Assembly: GCA_023052935.1 (NCBI GenBank)
Contig: CM041292.1
Coordinates: 38,629,139-38,693,138, forward strand
DNA from: Piezodorus guildinii
Lineage: Eukaryota; Arthropoda; Insecta; Hemiptera; Pentatomidae
Direction: 5' to 3'
DNA length: 64,000 nt
Shown here: piece by piece, positions 10,482 to 21,704 of the stretch
Layout: every line of letters begins with the position of its first letter
Position numbering within the stretch: position 1 is the stretch's first letter
The notes under the pieces: model-generated
What the model saw: only the letters and a program-made list of their open reading frames with translations
The model's database searches: none
Told to the model about the DNA's origin: nothing
Program-made: the position numbers and the translations under genes

Positions 10482-12062
10482 ATTTTTTTGAGATCAAAGC
10501 CCACAAGACAATGGCGTTAAGCCGTTTGTCGAGTTGTCCCTTTTTCTTTTCTTTTTTTCAGTTTTGATAATAATTTATATTTTTAGTAATGTTATGATTT
10601 ATTTTTATTGATTGTAAAAATTTAATAATTAAAATGCTGTACCAAAAAATTTCTGTATTTTAATGATTTATTTAAATATGCGGAAAATTTAACCCAATTT
10701 AGTCTATCTATTACCTCTTCTGGAGTTAACTTATATTTTCCCAAGTATTTCATCCTGAATTCCTTTAAGACAGGACATATTGCCAAAAAGTGGTAGGTAT
10801 CCTCTGGCACATTTAGGTTGCACATAGCACAGGTAGGTATCCTATCCCTCCTCCATGGTTGACAATTAAGTCCTATCAGTTCTCCTCTTGCTTTAAATAT
10901 CAGAGATTTATTATTAAGACTAAGTTTGTTGTGGTGGATGTAGGAAATAGCTATTTCAGGATCAAGTTTTGCATATAACATATATAATTGGCTATTGCTG
11001 GCTGCGGATATCATTTCTGTTCGGATTTTTGTTCCCATTTTATTAATGAGGTAGTCCGGATTCATTTTTTTAATGGTTTCTTTATTAATTTCTATTTGTT
11101 GCTGGTCACCTATTTTCATTATTTGCATACACCATGATATCTTTTTTTCTATTACAACTTGTGTTAAGAAATTCGTTAATCTACTTGCAGGGTGGCTTTC
11201 TAATACTTTACGGACATATTTTAGATGTAATTTTAAGGTATAACTGTAGAGGGGAGAGGTTGCGGTTTCTAAATATAATATGTAATCAGGCGTGTTCTGT
11301 GGGAGATAAAAGAGCCTTTTTATGAAGTATTTTTGTACCCTTTCTACTTCCGGTAAATTCAGATATACCCATACCTGAGCTCCATAGCAAACCACCGCTC
11401 GTAGGGCGCTGTTAAAAACTTACTGGAATATTTTTATTATCTATAATTTTTTTCCATACACTATTTATTGCAAATTTAGCTTTTATTACTTTTTCTCTAT
11501 TGTTTATTTTAAAGTTGAATGTTGGATTGATGTTTATACCTAAATATTTATAATTATCAACGCAGCTCACTTTTTGTCCTTCGAAATACCATTTCTCATT
11601 TTTCTTTGATCTTCCCCCTCTTTTTCTGCACACCATAATTTGGGATTTATTGAGGTTAACTTTAAGATTCCATTGTCTTGCAATATATTTCCAAATCTCT
11701 TATCATTAATTGTAGGGAAGTAGGTGAAGAGGCTAAAAGCACAACGTCGTCGGCGAACATCAATGTTTTAATTTTCCATTTATTTATAATAATTCCACCA
11801 CATAAATCATCTTCCAGATCGTTAATGAATAGTGTGGGACTTAGCAGGCATCCTTGTTTCATCCCCATTTCGCAAGGGAAGGCAGTTGAGAGTCCATTCT
11901 TACTCCAAAGCTTTGTATCCGAATTTTTATAGTAATTAGCGTAGTAATCTGTGTAAATAATGGGACTAAATATACTGACTGAGTTGTCTAACCAGCGGAC
12001 TGAGAGAATATAGAAGAACAGACAATAGGATAATAAAATAAACGTTATTTTCAATTTCATTT
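10482..12062 (-). pseudogene. Decayed non-LTR retrotransposon ORF2, 5'-truncated
   Basis: Read on the minus strand, three consecutive frames make one broken ORF2. Positions 12060-11662 carry RT motifs ([14 protein letters not shown], then [10 protein letters not shown], so the FADD catalytic box is intact). Positions 11636-11412 carry the thumb-like YKYLGININ segment. Positions 11395-10622 carry a long C-terminal domain with a zinc-knuckle-like C-x2-C-x8-H-x4-C (CAMCNL ... HFLAIC). The endonuclease and the front of the RT are missing. Frameshifts or stops separate the pieces. The clade is uncertain, but the C-terminal knuckle argues against CR1. Confidence 0.7.
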
Positions 12063-12325
12063 TTTTAACGTAGTAAACGACTTATCCTCCCACTCACTGC
12101 AATAAACTATCCTATGAGGATACAGTTATTCAGTCTTCTCTCAAATGCCATTAACATGCTATGGCATTGAATTGCAAATAGACAGAAGTAAATAACTAGA
12201 TACCCGTACATCCTTTGATTATTTTAAGCATCATTCGTGAACATGGTAATTATAGATCATGATGAAGTTGTCTCTTATTACACGCAGGCTCTAATAAAGT
12301 GAAATAATACATCACCATTAGATAA

Positions 12326-12925
12326 GTTATGATACATTCTTTGTCGATTATAAGTTGTATCTTTAGATTGTCAGATTTAAATAATGATTTACGATGGTCA
12401 ATTTAGAATCAGTGAATAATACCATGGAGGTTGAGACTTGGACTAATAATTGCTATTAATTTGATTGATTATAGCTCCTGCAACTTGGGACTAGCAAGTC
12501 AGAGGGGAGCCCGTGGCTGTGTAGCTTGCGCGCTAGTCTCTCATGCTACGGGTTCTGAGTTCGAATCCCAGTCCCGGCGGGGCTTTTATAAGGATGTAAG
12601 AAAATGTGGATTCACTCACAACCTTTCCCCCGGGTATGTGAGACCCGTCAGCCAAACGGTGGCCACTCACAAAAATATTCGTTGGGAGTGATGACCCTAC
12701 ATTAAAAATTCCCAACACGGCCTGTCGCGCCACTGGAAGAAGGAGAAGAAGTGAAACATTCTTTGTCGATTAAATGTTGTATCTTCAGATTGTCAGATTT
12801 AAATACTGATTTACGATGGTCGATTTAGAATCAGTGAATAATACCATGGAGGTTGAGACTTGGACTAATAATTGCTATTAATTTGATTGATTATAGCTCC
12901 TGCAACTTGTAACTAGCAAGTAAGA
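12326..12925. repeat. Pair of ~170-bp direct repeats flanking a SINE
   Basis: Positions 12333-12506 and 12758-12925 are nearly identical ('cattctttgtcgatta', 'gattgtcagatttaaat', 'ttgagacttggactaataa', 'atagctcctgcaacttg'). The offset is about 424 bp, and the space between holds SINE 12507-12753. The repeats are far too long to be a target-site duplication, so a segmental duplication is implied. Confidence 0.75.
12507..12753 (+). mobile_element. tRNA-derived SINE, family B
   Basis: The head 'cccgtggctgtgtagc' resembles an A box, and GAGTTCGAATCCCAG is a clear B box. The body differs from family A: it has 'gtgagacccgtcagcc' and ends 'ggcctgtcgcgccactgg' followed by GAAGAA-like units. About 250 bp in all, non-coding. 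Confidence 0.65.
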
Positions 12926-13002
12926 AATCAGAGAACTAAGAAATATATAAAATTTCTAATTATCATAAATGAAATTCACTAAGTAAGTGAATTATAAGAA
13001 TA

Positions 13003-13480
13003 AAGCTAGCTCTAGCCTTCTAGCCTCATAGCAAAAGACTCGAGTCTTATCTCAACCTTTATGAAGCACTGAGAAGGGCTTTATACATTTTCTTAAATTA
13101 AAAGGTTTCTAGACAATTCTGCTGTATATTAATCATCAAAATTTTCCGAAGCAATTAATTTTACGCTAATTTTCATTCGCTTTTCTTGCTGTATATTGTA
13201 AACGAATCAATGGATTTTCACCATTTTAATTATTTTCCGACTATTTTGAGACATAGTAACACAAAAATAAGCATGTATTCTTCCCAAATGTTTCATTCGT
13301 TTTTCCGGTCCTATCTCGTGAACGAATCAATGGATTTTCACCATTTCGAATATTTCACAAATATTTTAATTTTCATTTCAAGGGAGAAAATGTATTAGGC
13401 CCATCACAGTGCTTCACAAAGATTGAGATAAGACTCGAGTCTTTCGTTATTAGGCTATTAGGCTCGAGCCGAGCCTTCTA
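13003..13480. mobile_element. Foldback (MITE-like) element
   Basis: The left arm (about 13033-13072, AAAGACTCGAGTCTTATCTC onward to CACTG) is inverted at 13407-13446 with about two differences. Weaker symmetry extends outward through 'ctagccttctagcc'-like words on both sides. The arms enclose two ~75-bp direct copies of a segment containing ACGAATCAATGGATTTTC (about 13201 and 13321). There is no coding capacity and no clear target duplication. Confidence 0.55.
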
Positions 13481-13529
13481 GTCTCGAACTTCCACAGAGA
13501 GACTCTGAGCCTTCAATTGTTCAGCCTTT

Positions 13530-13858
13530 TTTTACAACACTATCTTTACCGGACTCCCTCCGTATTGTGTCATTCCTAACCACTTTCAAACAACAATTAT
13601 TTATTCACCTCCTCAAAAATCAATCTTCCGCACATCTGTGATAAATATCGAATTTGATTATACCTAAATAAACTCATTGAACATTGTTAACTATTTTATT
13701 TTATTTATATTAATTTTAAAAATTTACTATTTGACTAAATAATTATATATCAAATGAAGCTAGACAAAATGGACTTCCTCTATTTATTATATATTATCCT
13801 TAGGGGACAAAATGTTCCAGAAAAAAAATTATTTTTCATTCATTTGATTCATTTAAGA
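13530..13858 (+). pseudogene. 3' end of a CR1-like non-LTR retrotransposon
   Basis: Positions 13543-13642 encode LPDSLRIVSFLTTFKQQ and a short hydrophobic end before a stop, the standard C-terminus of non-LTR ORF2. The 3' UTR to about 13858 shares its end ('gacttcct', 'gttccagaa', TTCAT-like units) with 1-396. It is strongly 5'-truncated, starting just after the foldback element. Confidence 0.6.
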
Positions 13859-14960
13859 TTAACTACCGTTAGAATTCATTCACAAATTCACCTATTTCAT
13901 ATTCATATGTATTTCTTTCGTATTTTACATATCGTTTATTTCTGTTCTTATTAGGGAAAGTTGAAGCTGTTAAGTTAATATTACTTGTACTGCTTCCTCG
14001 GAAAAATGGTGCATTTACAATCGCCCTCAAAGGTTTTAAAATGTTAAATAACCTTGAAAGTTTAGTTAGGAACAGGTTCTTCAAAACTAGACAAATTCCT
14101 TGGGACTTCGCCAAATATCGGGGTCAATGTCAGGCAGATCCACGGTCTGTTTATTTTGATTTGGTAACTGACTCTAGGCTATCCCTTTTATTCAGCGAAT
14201 GTAAGAATTATAGTAATCAGGGGATTTAAGCTTGGGATCTCGCATGCCATATCCCGGCTTGACGTGTAGCTTGCAATAGCTCGATCATCTTCCGTCCCTG
14301 AACTGTTGTAGTCTTGCCAAACCGAGCGGATGGACTGCTAGCCTGGCCATAGGAAATCTCACTCTCTCGCTGACGGAGGTATTAATCGTGTAAGGAATGG
14401 GTCGGCCTAAAGAGTGAAGAATTAGTGTAAATCTTAAACTGCGAATATGGAATTCAACTATTGTTCGTTTTCAGTCCGGTTTTTCAAAAATTAAAATTAT
14501 AAAAAATATATAGGTAGGGCGGTAATAAAACTTCCGAAATCTATATAAAATAATTATCAGCGTAATTCCCGATTTTATTTAGAATAAATTTATTTAATAT
14601 TATTTTTTATATTTTTTTAAAATTTAAAACTGTATTAATAAAACGATGAATACTAGATATTGAAATTTCTTATAAAAGAACTACCTATTGATATTATTTC
14701 AATAATTAATTTAAGTGAGTTGATCAGGATTATTTAAGGAATATACTAAAGGATGATAGGTAACAGAGAAGTGTGTTGGTAGAGAATTTGGAATTAAAAG
14801 AGTTATATCTATCTTAGACCAGGTCGTCGACAAATGGAATGTTAAAGTCAGTATACATAATTTGATATGTGATAAGATAAGGGGAATTCAGGATTTGGAG
14901 AGGATTCATATTGAATTAATATGGAAATTCGAATTAATTAAACTAGTAGATATATCATCT
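13859..14960. other. No recognised feature
   Basis: The stretch 14041-14430 is less AT-rich and complex ('cccggcttgacgtgtagc', 'aaaccgagcggatgg') but matches nothing I can name and has only short frames. The rest is AT-rich without repeats. Confidence 0.35.
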
Positions 14961-14973
14961 GCAATAATCGGAA

Positions 14974-15031
14974 GGGCGGGGCGTCTGAATAGGTTAGCGC
15001 GCGTTGCTTTGAACGCGCGTTGCCTAGCAAC
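14974..15031 (+). promoter_or_regulatory. Candidate promoter: GC box plus RFX-type X-box
   Basis: GGGCGGGGC at 14974-14982 is a classical GC box. GTTGCCTAGCAAC at 15019-15031 fits the RFX X-box pattern GYYRYC-N-RRYRAC exactly. Between them is a hairpin-capable CG-rich palindrome (GCGCGTT ... AACGCGC). This is the most CpG-rich point of the window. No ATG occurs between 15032 and 15170, and a donor-like AAG|GTAGGAGT stands at 15170/15171, so 15032-15170 could be a non-coding first exon. That reading is inference: no downstream coding exon was identified, and the motifs could be fortuitous. Confidence 0.35.
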
Positions 15032-15170
15032 CACAGAGGACAAAGATTTGTGAAAGCAAATAATTACGATTCGTGTCTCGGTGCTGAGGGGCTTTTATCT
15101 CAGCATTTATTCCTCTGCCCTCACCTCCTAGCCCGAGGAACCCCCTCCCCCGTATAGCTTTCAAGTCAAG

Positions 15171-15658
15171 GTAGGAGTGAAAAAAAAATCAAGCTTGGTC
15201 ACAATAGTTGCCTTAAGTGACTTTTTTATTTTCTAAAATTTCGAATTATGTTATACGTTTTAATTCAAGTTTGGAATTCACATTATTTCTTGTTAGTGAG
15301 GTTGATTGACTTAAGACATAAGCAGGCAAAATACGAAAATACAGTGAGGTAGGCACACCAAAGGGTTTAGATCTTTAACTTCCATTGAGTTATTCGTAAG
15401 TATGTTTAAAGGTTGTCCTCAAACATCATGATTAACCAAGAACACATGAACATGACAATGTCAACTACAGTTTCTTTGAAAAAATGAAAATCTGAAAGGA
15501 TTGTCATCTATGCGCGTTCTAGTCTATATTTTTTAGGTTATAGACTTTTTGAATATTAAAATATTTCTGCTAAATATAGCTCTATCTGTTACTGATGATT
15601 TCTAAAATATACCCTGGGCCACTGAACACTTCCCAGGCCCACTCAAGTTGTCCGTTTC
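15171..15658. other. No recognised feature
   Basis: AT-rich sequence; nothing identifiable beyond the possible first-exon boundary at its left edge. Confidence 0.35.
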
Positions 15659-15757
15659 TTAACTAACGTCTTGATAAATAGCTTCAATTTCGCCAGAAAG
15701 AGGATCATTTATTTCCCACGATGTCCGCATACCTTTTTGCAATCTTATATTCATCTT
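15659..15757 (-). CDS. Weak candidate terminal exon (32 codons)
   Basis: On the minus strand a pyrimidine-rich acceptor-like run ending in CAG (15758-15760) precedes a phase-0 frame reading KMNIRLQKGMRTSWEINDPL, then SGEIEAIYQDVS and a stop. The composition looks more protein-like than the surrounding noise. I do not recognise the protein. No partner exon or AATAAA signal was found, so chance remains quite possible. It is transcribed toward the left, away from the X-box island. Confidence 0.15.
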   Translation of the reverse strand, partial: KMNIRLQKGMRTSWEINDPLSGEIEAIYQDVS

Positions 15758-15898
15758 CTGTAACAGAAGGCAACACCTTGTATTCAGTTATGATAAATAA
15801 CTGCGGAAAGCTATTAATATATGCAAATATTTATATTTATGAAAAGAAAATATTGATAGTTAAAAGTTATTTACTTATATATATATACCTTTAGAAGT

Positions 15899-15995
15899 TT
15901 TAGGGTGTAATATGGCCTAGTGTAGTAGTCTACAGTTCTCCGGGCCCTGTGTTCGAACCCCGGCTGAGACAGAATTATTCATCCACTTTTTTTTT
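15899..15995 (+). mobile_element. tRNA-derived SINE, family A, head only
   Basis: An A-box-like 'atggcctagtgtagtag' and a B box in GTGTTCGAACCCCGGCTG are followed by 'cagaattattcatcc', as in other family-A copies. The body is lost after a T-run at 15987. Confidence 0.6.
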
Positions 15996-16252
15996 TTTTT
16001 GGGCGTATCTTTTATTTATCTCCTAACCGGCCAAATTCTTTATGTCAAGATTCTGGTTGTTTTTTAGGTTGAATGTAATATACATTTTATTTTGTAAATA
16101 TGAATGGAGTAAATTACGCAAACTTATGATAAATAAATAAAAATTACTTGATTATAAATAATGATAATTAATATTCTACGTAAATAAACTAACATTGAGC
16201 TATTAATAGAGTGAATGAATAATTTATTACAGATAATTGTAATTTAATTCGA

Positions 16253-16975
16253 AAAAACGGAGTTGGTGACTACAGATGGAAACTTTCGGCAAAAACAATT
16301 GAAACAAAGTATTGGGAAATCAGGATCACAAATAGCTTCAGGTATTTAGAGGAAATTATTTATAGTAATGTTTCCGAAGGAAAGGATATAGAGATCCGAG
16401 AGGCTGGTCAAGATGACTCAGCTTTGCCACCAGAGATTTCTCTATGGAATGGAGACCGCTTCTCCTTCTAGCTTAAGGAAACTTTTGGGAATTGAGAGGA
16501 AGATCTTGAAGAGGATTTATGGGTTAGTAAACTTACCGGAGGGGTATAGGCTGAGGCCTACCAGAGAACTATACAAAGAAATGGATGAACTGGATACGGA
16601 CATTAGGTTAAGGAGGCAGCGTTTGGACGGTCATATGGCAAGGTTGAGCCTGAGCAGAATAAATAAGGAGATCTTTGGGAAAAAGTGGAGATATAAAGGG
16701 AGCGAGAGGTTCATTCAGCAGATGTGGAAAGAAGTTGGGAATCTCAAATCAGGATTGTCTCAATAGAGACCAATATAGGGAAAAATTAGGGAAGAAAAAG
16801 GTCCTTGTTGGTGCCAAAGAGGTGAGAAAGGTGAGAGTATGGAGCGAGGAAGAAAGGAGAGTGCTGTCTGAAAGAATGTAGAAGATGTGGGAAGGGAGCA
16901 AGAGACGGGAATGTGTGGGCAAAGTTGGGAGAAAATGATATTTGTGTAATAAGACTGTTTCGCGACTAAAAAAAA
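16253..16975 (+). pseudogene. RTE-like non-LTR ORF2 C-terminal fragment
   Basis: Broken frames encode RYLEEIIYSNVSEGKDIEIR, then (from 16440) FLYGMETASPSSLRKLLGIE, a KILKRIYG box and DIRLRRQRLDGHMARLSLSR. This is the order found in the post-RT region of RTE-like proteins. A basic tail (KKVLVGAKEVRKVRVWSEEE) follows. The 3' end 'gtttcgcgact' leads into an A-run at 16968-16975. The fragment at 25318-25955 is a relative with a similar tail. Confidence 0.65.
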
Positions 16976-17056
16976 TAAATATTACAGTGAATTAATGGCT
17001 ATTTAAAACTATTTATTATATTAGATAATGTTTATTCATATTTGTTTGTTTATTTA

Positions 17057-17330
17057 TTTAACGTCACTTTATGCTACTATGGCTAATCGGACGATGCTAC
17101 AGTGGGAGTCTTAAATTTTGCCTATCCAGGTTTTATTAAGATAGGGATCTTTAACGAGTACCTGACATCGCACAGGCTCGGGACCACCTTTTAACGTCCC
17201 CTCCGAAGGAAGGCGTAACTAAGGCTTTTTTACTCCCATTAATAAATCCTAGGACCACCTGCGGGTTTGAAACCCGTGACCTTTAGCATGGGAGGCTGTT
17301 ACTCTAGCCACCCAGCTACAAGTGATCCAT
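17057..17330 (-). mobile_element. tRNA-derived SINE, family C, minus strand
   Basis: On the minus strand the head has 'gctgggtggctagagtaac' (A-box-like) and GGGTTTCAAACCCG (B-box-like, about 17264-17277). The body includes 'gcgatgtcaggtactcg' and 'aaagatccctat', shared with 52576-52825. It ends toward 17057 in AAATAAAT-like units. Non-coding. Confidence 0.6.
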
Positions 17331-17472
17331 TAATTCATATTTAAATAAAGTTTCTATATATTTCAAAAATTAAATCTGAAAGTTCCTGCAGTGAAAAAAT
17401 TGTGAACAATTACTTCTTGAATATTGTTCATCTGATATTTTGTTGATCATTATTTGCATCCGTAAAATGACG

Positions 17473-17478
<6 letters not shown>

Positions 17479-17561
<83 letters not shown>

Positions 17562-17564
17562 TAA
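17479..17564. repeat. (TA)n microsatellite
   Basis: About 43 uninterrupted TA units, flanked by AT-rich single-copy-looking sequence. Confidence 0.9.
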
Positions 17565-17989
17565 TACATATTTTGTTTGCATTCCATGTGAGAACAACAA
17601 TCAGTAATTTATAGTAAACCTTGTCCAAAAAACGCATATGGACTGATAATTGAAACCAATATTTTGAAGGGAACTCAAGCAGTTGTGGATTTTAATTAAA
17701 TATATCTAATTAATAGTGTTATTTTATGAATGTGGTATCATATCACTATTACTATTGTTCATATAGAAACAAATTGTTAATATCTCAATAAATATTTTAT
17801 AAAAAAATTAATTGTGCATTAAAATAAAAATCATAGGTTTATTTCATCAAGGATCCACCAAGTATCCACTATACGAAGGATCCACCAAGTATACTACGAA
17901 TATACCAATTACCGATATCCGAAGGAAGATTATAACATTCATAATTACTTTTTCTTCCTCTATATTTTTACTTGACTGCTCATCCATCG

Positions 17990-18330
17990 TTACTAACTAC
18001 AGAAGCAGTAGTAATGGATAAGCGCCCAGTAGACAGGAGTATACCCCATGACCTAAGGGGTCACAGTCCAAGGAACCTGCCCGAATTCTCACGGTACCTC
18101 ATAACTCAATCGGTTAGATTCTGGTACACCATCATACCCAGGTCGCAATTAGTTCATCCTGAATACTGACCGTCTAAGGAATGTTGTAAGCTTCTGCCAG
18201 TCTGGCATTCCTGGTCACGAATTTTGGCGGTGGAGCGAGCACGCAGGTTCTAAACTAGGGCTACAAGATTGTCTGTAATTTAGGCTTAAAAGGCATGTCT
18301 AACTAACTGAATAAATAGGGTTTAATTGCC
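17990..18330 (+). other. Possible SINE-like segment (low support)
   Basis: A GC-richer block contains 'ctcaatcggttagattctgg' and, about 25 bp later, 'caggtcgcaattag', which loosely resemble A and B boxes. No second copy was seen in the window, so the call is tentative. Positions 17565-17989 hold nothing recognised except a short duplicated 'aaggatccaccaagtat' at 17848 and 17877. Confidence 0.25.
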
Positions 18331-20080
18331 ATAAACTATCGCCTGAGAAGTGCTATTACTCTCTCTTCTCCTATTTCTAAATCTGAAAATTCTTGTTTGT
18401 TTAATATATACTTGCTGATCAGAGTTGCTGAAGCCGTATCTGAAGTACTCTGTAAGTTTACTTAAGAAACTGAATAATAGCGAAAACAGTACAGTTAAAC
18501 TGGGCAGACCTCAACTCATTCAGCTTTTTAATATTTCTTTAAAATCAATAGAATCAAAAACTAAAGGGATTAAATCATGCTAACTTAACATAGGTATATG
18601 GAAAAAAAAAGTCTGATTCTTGTTTGATTAACGGAGAAGAAAGCATTAAGTTTATCATTTGTTTACACTTAACAATATTAGAAATCGTGACTAAAAAATG
18701 AAATTTAGTGCAATTATTTTGTTTTAAATAATGTCGTTGGGAACATATTCCAAGTCAATTATATTTATCTTCACGAAGTTTGAAGGGATTATTTGAGTAT
18801 ACAAATAGGAACTTTCCAATACGCAACCATTTCTCACCAGTTTGTCCATGCCGAACTCCTTCTTCCCAGATGTGTCGTGCGTTCTCATAGACGTTCGCCC
18901 CTCAATTTTAGCACGTTTGTCATCCTGGCAAGACGATGGCTTTTCATGGTTTAAAAGTACCCTAACTAACTTAGAAAATGGTCTTCAATAACCTATTCTA
19001 CAGGTTTGAGGATGTTGGCAGGATTTTCGTAAGGGGTCCCAGTAGGTTGAAATTGATAGGAGTGGTTTAGAGGATTAATATTCCATTTTAAAGTAAATAA
19101 AAAAAAAATACGAGAAAAAATAACTTGTTTTTTCCTTGTCTGGGCAATATGTCAGTGACTTTAAGAATGTGAGAAAAAAAAAATGAATTTCCGAAACAGC
19201 TCATAGCGCGTATGTAAATAGGTTGTTACTCAGTGGAAATCTAAAATTTTTATCGGCATTTCCTTGATGATATCAGAACTCTACATCTGGGAACAGTGGA
19301 ATCACGAAAACGTGATGAGTTGCTGTTTGAGCCACACGCCTATGGGCGATCTTACCTCATCCTCACAGTATTACCATCAGGCAATGTTATCGATCTGATA
19401 TGCAAGTTCATGTCCTTCAATGCGAAAAAATAAACAAATAAGTAGATAATATAAACTTTAGTCAAACTTATATTTTTGTAAGTTCTCAAATATGAATCGT
19501 TTTATAGAACGAAGATGGGATGAATATCAAAGGGTTTAAAAATGATCTTCGTTGTTTGACTGTCACAGCCTTCCACGCCAGTAGGTTATGAGTACTGAGG
19601 ACTAAAAATGTATATTATTATATCTCATCGTCATTCCTTTTAGAAAAATATTATTAACAGTGAAGATGATTTTATAACTCGAGAACCAGTTGTGCCTGAG
19701 TCTTTAAATTTATGTCTCTTGGGTGTAAACTGCATAAGTTTCATAATTTTTCATTTTTTTTAATGAAGTTCTAAAGGTAAAACAAGAATATAAAATACAT
19801 CTTTATGATATTGCTAGTTTTATCTTATTTTTTGACATCATCATAATTTTTAGGATTAGAGAGATTTTTCTAACACATTTTTTTCAGGCAAGATGCTGAC
19901 TTACAATAACTGTAAAACATTTAAAAGTACATTTTCCAAATTTTATAGAAACGCCGTTTACATTAAACTGGGGAACAATTTGTTACTTAATTTCTGTTGT
20001 CTTCGATTTTCAGGCTGCTTTGGAGGTAAATTGGTGATTCCAACACTTTAATTAGTTTTTCCTCCACGCCAGGAGTGCCT
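18331..20080. other. No recognised feature
   Basis: AT-rich with a few more complex patches (18820-18950, 19260-19390). No frame, repeat match or structure could be supported. Confidence 0.35.
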
Positions 20081-20082
20081 TC

Positions 20083-20285
20083 ACTGGTAGACCTCTTCAT
20101 CCACGCATTCACAACATTCTCAAGAGGAGGCTAGCTTATGATGGTCAAAGTTACAATCTATGCCCAAAGGTATTTGCATATTACTTGTTATTTAATAAAT
20201 TAAAAAAATATTTTTTTTCCTATCGCGTTATGTTTTTTTGTGTACAGTTTCTGATGTACGCAGAAGCACTACTACACTCCTGTCG
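20083..20285 (+). other. Two exon-like segments in a compatible frame
   Basis: A pyrimidine-rich acceptor ending CCACGCCAG precedes an open stretch reading SAFTGRPLHPRIHNILKRRL and AYDGQSYNLCPK, which ends at a donor-like AAAG|GTATTT near 20170. After ~80 bp a second acceptor-like TGTGTACAG opens FLMYAEALLHSCRRTLGL in the same phase, ending at a stop near 20304. I do not recognise the peptide. It could belong to the neighbouring pseudogene family, be an unrelated exon remnant, or be chance. Confidence 0.2.
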
Positions 20286-20317
20286 GCGAACCTTAGGCCT
20301 ATAGGCCAACAATAGGC

Positions 20318-20915
20318 CAATCAGTTTTTTTGGATGAAGAATACGAAGACGTGGAGAAGTTCGTTGACTTGTTGCAATATAACTTGCACGAATGGATCAT
20401 CTGTGTTTACCTTACAATGGTTTCTTTCCTTCTTGGAACAACGCGGATATACCAAGTATCCCTGATCTCAGCCTGTGCATATAAAACTATGTTTCATGAA
20501 GCAATTTTAAAGCTTATTCAACTAAGGGGATTATTTTAAGTTATTAGGATTTCCTTGTCATAAGACAAAATGAATGCTGGTTTCTTTGATGGTCCACAGA
20601 TTCGGCAAACTTATTAAAGATCAACGTTTCTTTGAAACAATGACCGAACTTGAAAAGAATGCTTAGAAATACACGATCCCAGAATTACGTCGAAATTGTC
20701 CAATAAACATGAGTATCAAACTGCATTTCTTACATAGTCATCTAGTTAACTTTTCAGAAAATCTTGTGGTGCTGTTAGCGATGAAAATGAAGAGTGATTT
20801 CACCAAGATATGAAGGTCATAGAGGCAAGATATTAAAGGTTGATGGGACGTCAGTATGATGGCTGACTACTGTTGGAGCATCAAGTGAGAATGTCCCCAG
20901 ATTGAAAATTCCAGG
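20318..20915 (+). pseudogene. Pseudogene of a recurrent uncharacterised invertebrate protein family
   Basis: Positions 20330-20539 encode DEEYEDVEKFVDLLQYNLHE, then WIICVYLTMVSFLLG. After a break, 20580-20880 give GPQIRQ, LIKDQRFFETMTELEKNA, MSIKLHFLHSHL, FSENL, FHQDMKV, RY and DVSMMADYCWSIK across several frames. I recognise the combination GPQIR / KLHFLHSHLDFFPEN / HGERFHQDI / MLADYCW from a multicopy protein family frequent in arthropod and cnidarian genomes and usually left unnamed. I give no function. Stops and frameshifts (for example after LEKNA) make this copy non-functional. Confidence 0.6.
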
Positions 20916-21704
20916 AAAAGGTATAAGCGGATTTTTGTAAACCTAATATATTTTTTTTTTATATACAAAATTTAATATTTTATATTAAATTAACCTTTGT
21001 ATGAATAAAATATTCTAATACGTTTTGTTAGTACCAACCTTATTTTCCTTTGTAAGCCCAATTTGTATGACTTTTAGAGTAATGAGAGAGTATTCCTGTA
21101 ATTTAACAACTTGACGTGATAGAGAAAAACTGCTAACATTTTTGAATTCAGAGACCAAAAATTTGTTAACAACAGATCTAAGACAACAAAATTGCTATTC
21201 CACGGTGTTATCATTGTAATTTATGCTTCGTATCTGAAGCTTTTATTTGTCTTCTGTTTTGTAGTCGCTGAATATGATTCAGACGGGTAAATAAATAAGG
21301 GAAGAAAAATCGCTTAATACACATTTAAATTTTTTGTATCTTTGGCGATTTTTTTTTTTATCCAGAAAGTTTCGGCTTTGTTATTAAAATATCTTTCCAC
21401 CAGCGTCCTCTCTTTCTCTTTAATCTCGCTATATATTGTTCCAATCTCATTCAAATGGGCCAATACAATACTTAAAATTCTATACCTGTTCATTGGGCTT
21501 GTCAAACGAAAGGTAAAGATTAACAAAAGAACCGTTTAAAAAGCTTTTTAATATAATATCTTTTATTTCTTTAAGCTATACAATGGTTTGAGTCGAAAAC
21601 AGAATATTGAATGATAGGTAATCGTAAAAACTACAAGCGAAATAATGAATTAAAATTGGATGATTTCAAACCGAAGGTTCCTTATACATAAATAAATAAA
21701 TACT
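20916..21704. other. No recognised feature
   Basis: AT-rich, with only short overlapping frames on both strands (21314-21539) and no identifiable motif. Confidence 0.35.
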
